Positions 6,572-8,062 of a stretch of 8,062 nt of DNA are shown piece by piece. The stretch is from Candidatus Rokuibacteriota bacterium. GTDB taxonomy: Bacteria > Methylomirabilota > Methylomirabilia > Rokubacteriales > CSP1-6. Where the stretch lies: the NCBI GenBank assembly GCA_003221435.1, contig QHRS01000254.1, positions 1 through 8,062 of the forward strand, written 5' to 3'. Positions within the stretch are counted from its first letter, which is position 1; each line of letters opens with the position of its first letter. Below the pieces are notes generated by a model. The model worked only from the letters and a program-made list of their open reading frames with translations, searched no databases and was not told the origin of the DNA. The translations under genes and the position numbers were made by a program.

Positions 6572-7363
6572 CTAGCCTTCGCCGTCGCGAGGGGAAGGGC
6601 CGCCGTCGACCACGATCGTGGCGCCGGTCATGAACGAGGAGGCGTCGGAGGCGAGGAAGATGCACGGGTAGGCGATCTCCTCGACCTTGCCCCAGCGCCC
6701 CATCGCCACGCGCGCGGCCACGGCCTGGTAGGTCTTCTCGGCGTCCGGACCCGCCTTGTGCAGGACGCCCAGATAGCCTTCGGTCTCGACCGGGCCGGGG
6801 GCGATGCAGTTCACGCGGATGCCGTGCCGCCCCCACGCGACGCCCAGCTCTCGCGTGAGTGTGATCACCGCCGACTTCGCGGCGCCGTAGTGGGCCATCA
6901 TCGTCGCCCCGTAGATCCCCGCGATTGAGGCGATGTTGATGATGACGCCGCTGCCCTGCCTGAGCATCTGCCGCCCCGCCCATTTGCAGCCGAGGAACAC
7001 GCCGTTCAGGTTGATGCCGACGACCGCATTCCATCCGTTGAGCGAGATGTCCTCGAACTTCGCCCGGAACGACGCGCCGGCATTGTTGACCATGACGTCG
7101 AGCCGGCCAAACTCGCTCACCGCGCGCTCGACCACCGCCTTGACCTGATCCTCGTCGCGCACGTCGACCGCCATCGCGACCGCCCGGCGGCCGAGGTCGC
7201 GGATGGTCTTCACGGTCGGCTCGAGGTGCTCGATCTTGCGGCTGCAGATCGCGACGTCAGCGCCGGCGCCCGCCAGCTCGATCGCGATCGACCGGCCGAT
7301 GCCGAGGCCGCCGCCGGTGACGATCGCGGTCTTGCCCCGTAGCGAGAACGGGGAGTCGGCCAT
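6572..7363 (-). CDS. SDR-family NAD(P)-dependent oxidoreductase
   Basis: 263 aa, the normal length of a classical short-chain dehydrogenase. Soluble Rossmann-fold enzyme catalysing alcohol/ketone interconversion; substrate not predictable. Cofactor motif TGGGLGIG at 16-23, D67 after beta-3, NNAG at 93-96, active-site Asn118, Ser146 (INIASIAG), Tyr159 and Lys163 (YGAAK), and the PGPVET segment after beta-6. The Ser-Arg at 41-42 at the end of beta-2 favours NADP(H). All catalytic residues are present and the ending IVVDGG is standard. I chose the ATG at 7363 because the homologous region begins at FSLRGKTAIVTG; the frame is open 31 codons further, but that part crosses the tRNA fragment. No clear Shine-Dalgarno, so the leader may be very short. 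Convergent with the antiporter. FabG-like 3-oxoacyl reductase or sugar dehydrogenase are both possible. Confidence 0.93.
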   Translation of the reverse strand: MADSPFSLRGKTAIVTGGGLGIGRSIAIELAGAGADVAICSRKIEHLEPTVKTIRDLGRRAVAMAVDVRDEDQVKAVVERAVSEFGRLDVMVNNAGASFRAKFEDISLNGWNAVVGINLNGVFLGCKWAGRQMLRQGSGVIINIASIAGIYGATMMAHYGAAKSAVITLTRELGVAWGRHGIRVNCIAPGPVETEGYLGVLHKAGPDAEKTYQAVAARVAMGRWGKVEEIAYPCIFLASDASSFMTGATIVVDGGPSPRDGEG

Positions 7364-7428
7364 GGCCGGCACGATACTGCACGGCACCGGCGATGTCGAG
7401 CGCGCCGCCCGCTCGAGCCCCGCGCTGC

Positions 7429-7462
7429 GCGTGCTGCCTTCGGCCGACTCGGCCACCTCTCC
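7429..7462 (-). pseudogene. 5' half of a tRNA-Ser gene
   Basis: Minus strand from 7462: GGAGAGG (acceptor 5' strand), TG, then GCC GAGTCGGCCGAA GGC (D arm with paired stem), A, GCACG (anticodon-stem 5' strand). This is the characteristic start of bacterial tRNA-Ser, most like Ser-GCU. After about 7429 the sequence diverges: there is no anticodon loop, long variable arm, TTCGAATCC T-loop or CTCTCC acceptor partner nearby. A TATATA about 15 nt upstream could be its old -10 box. It appears to be a tRNA gene cut in the anticodon stem by a deletion or a misjoin. Confidence 0.68.
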
Positions 7463-7521
7463 AACGACGAAGCCTTCGTATATACACCGGCGTCAGCTCC
7501 GCGGCCTGCGCCCTCAGTCGA

Positions 7522-8016
7522 TCAGCGCGGCTCTCCGATCTCGATGAGCTTTTGGAGGTAGTCCGCCTGGAACATGAGTAGTGATAGCAGGTCGGGACTC
7601 GTGGTTTCGCGCGTACCGAGGCTCCGCGTGAAGAATCGGAATACGCGGGGCAATCGCGGCTCGTACCGGCTGACGAGCTGTCCGAGATCTTGCGACGGCC
7701 GAAGCACGACCAGGTCGACGACCCGATAGCCTTGCCGCTCCGCCGGGGGGATCTTCGCGAGGAGGGAATTGGAGCGCAGGAGCCGAAGCGCATCCTCATC
7801 CAGCACGTCGAGGAAAATCGCGTTCATCAGCTGCCCGAGGATCTGCGCGGCGTTGATCGCACCAGCCGACACACCGGTGATGATGTTGAATCGCGTCTGC
7901 GGCAGATGCCTCGCGATGCCCCGGAGAACGCCGACCTGATAGGCCGCTCGCGCCCCGCCGCCCGTCAGGACGATCGCCAGATCAGCCCGCGATGACGGGG
8001 TGGGCTCGGGGGCCAC
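7522..8016 (-). CDS. Patatin-like phospholipase with internal deletion
   Basis: 164 aa against roughly 330-380 for full-length relatives. Residues 12-31 carry the oxyanion-hole motif TGGGARAAYQVGVL and 48-52 the nucleophile elbow GVSAG (Ser50). Directly after INAA (residue 57) the sequence jumps to QILGQLMNAIFLDVLDEDAL, which in relatives lies near the C-terminus, and continues with the conserved VVLRPSQDLGQL, LPRVFRFF and LLMFQADYLQKLIEIG. About 150-200 residues between are missing in frame, including the DG(A/G/S) motif with the catalytic Asp, so lipid hydrolysis is not expected. The junction is near 7845. GTG start, with GAGAGG overlapping the previous gene's stop 4 nt upstream. Family identification is firm; status is probably a pseudogene or misassembly. 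Confidence 0.78.
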   Translation of the reverse strand: MAPEPTPSSRADLAIVLTGGGARAAYQVGVLRGIARHLPQTRFNIITGVSAGAINAAQILGQLMNAIFLDVLDEDALRLLRSNSLLAKIPPAERQGYRVVDLVVLRPSQDLGQLVSRYEPRLPRVFRFFTRSLGTRETTSPDLLSLLMFQADYLQKLIEIGEPR

Positions 8017-8024
8017 GCGACCTC

Positions 8025-8062
8025 TCAGCTGAGCGGATAGCCCTCGGCCTCGAGCACGGCCT
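8025..8062 (-). CDS. C-terminal end of an upstream gene
   Basis: An open frame enters from the right edge and ends AVLEAEGYPLS at TGA (8027-8025), 8 nt before the patatin GTG, whose ribosome site overlaps this stop. The spacing fits an operon. Only about 12 residues are visible and the family cannot be named. Confidence 0.4.
   Translation of the reverse strand, partial: AVLEAEGYPLS

Noticed and set aside
5201..6928. Plus-strand ORF of 575 codons overlapping the antiporter
   Set aside because: Arg/Ala-rich shadow frame. The overlapping frame from 5298 has ordered membrane helices and family motifs.
6279..7034. Minus-strand ORF of 251 codons overlapping the SDR gene and the antiporter end
   Set aside because: Low-complexity Arg/Gly-rich shadow; the SDR frame contains every catalytic motif.
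7364..7456. Longer SDR start giving a 294-aa protein
   Set aside because: The additional 31 codons run through DNA next to and inside the tRNA-Ser fragment and lie before the normal SDR N-terminus.

Overview
High-GC, densely coded bacterial DNA. An RND pump with a periplasmic adaptor points to a Gram-negative organism. A Pup-like C-terminus and the general style would fit an uncultured soil or sediment lineage such as Rokubacteria/Methylomirabilota, but that is inference and no marker gene here settles it.

Layout. (1) Positions 1-229, minus: 5' part of a secreted cupin-like (DUF4437-type) protein, with its own near-consensus promoter at 260-288. (2) Positions 292-4690, minus: a tripartite-efflux operon, RND permease first and HlyD/MFP adaptor second, coupled by an ATGA overlap. 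The permease is broken by two frameshifts, each with about 15-20 residues of conserved sequence apparently missing. The adaptor is intact but carries a perfect in-frame 99-bp tandem duplication. (3) Positions 4691-5297: a divergent regulatory region. On the plus strand a sigma70-type promoter (4943-4970) drives a fluoride riboswitch (about 4985-5044), whose pseudoknot strand is also the left arm of a strong intrinsic terminator (5035-5073). Immediately after the terminator lies a 37-codon ORF matching the C-terminal half of Pup, the prokaryotic ubiquitin-like protein, then a possible 30-codon coiled-coil ORF. (4) Positions 5298-6467, plus: a CPA-type cation:proton antiporter, the most likely target of the riboswitch. 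(5) Positions 6417-6550: a cluster of GC-rich palindromes between convergent genes, entering the 3' end of the antiporter. (6) Positions 6572-7363, minus: a complete classical SDR oxidoreductase. (7) Positions 7429-7462, minus: the 5' half of a tRNA-Ser gene. (8) Positions 7522-8016, minus: a patatin-like phospholipase with its middle missing. (9) Positions 8025-8062, minus: the tail of an upstream gene.

The main biological unit is the fluoride module: promoter, fluoride aptamer, terminator, Pup-like ORF, antiporter. Fluoride should stabilise the aptamer pseudoknot, block the terminator and allow transcription into the downstream genes. Antiporters are known members of fluoride-riboswitch regulons; a Pup-like ORF in that position is not something I recognise.

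The second theme is scarring. Two deletion-frameshifts in the permease, a large in-frame loss in the patatin gene, a half tRNA, a possibly truncated pup and two tandem duplications (99 bp and 11 bp) all fall within 8 kb. Either this is a decaying, rearranged locus or the assembly has local errors; raw reads would decide.
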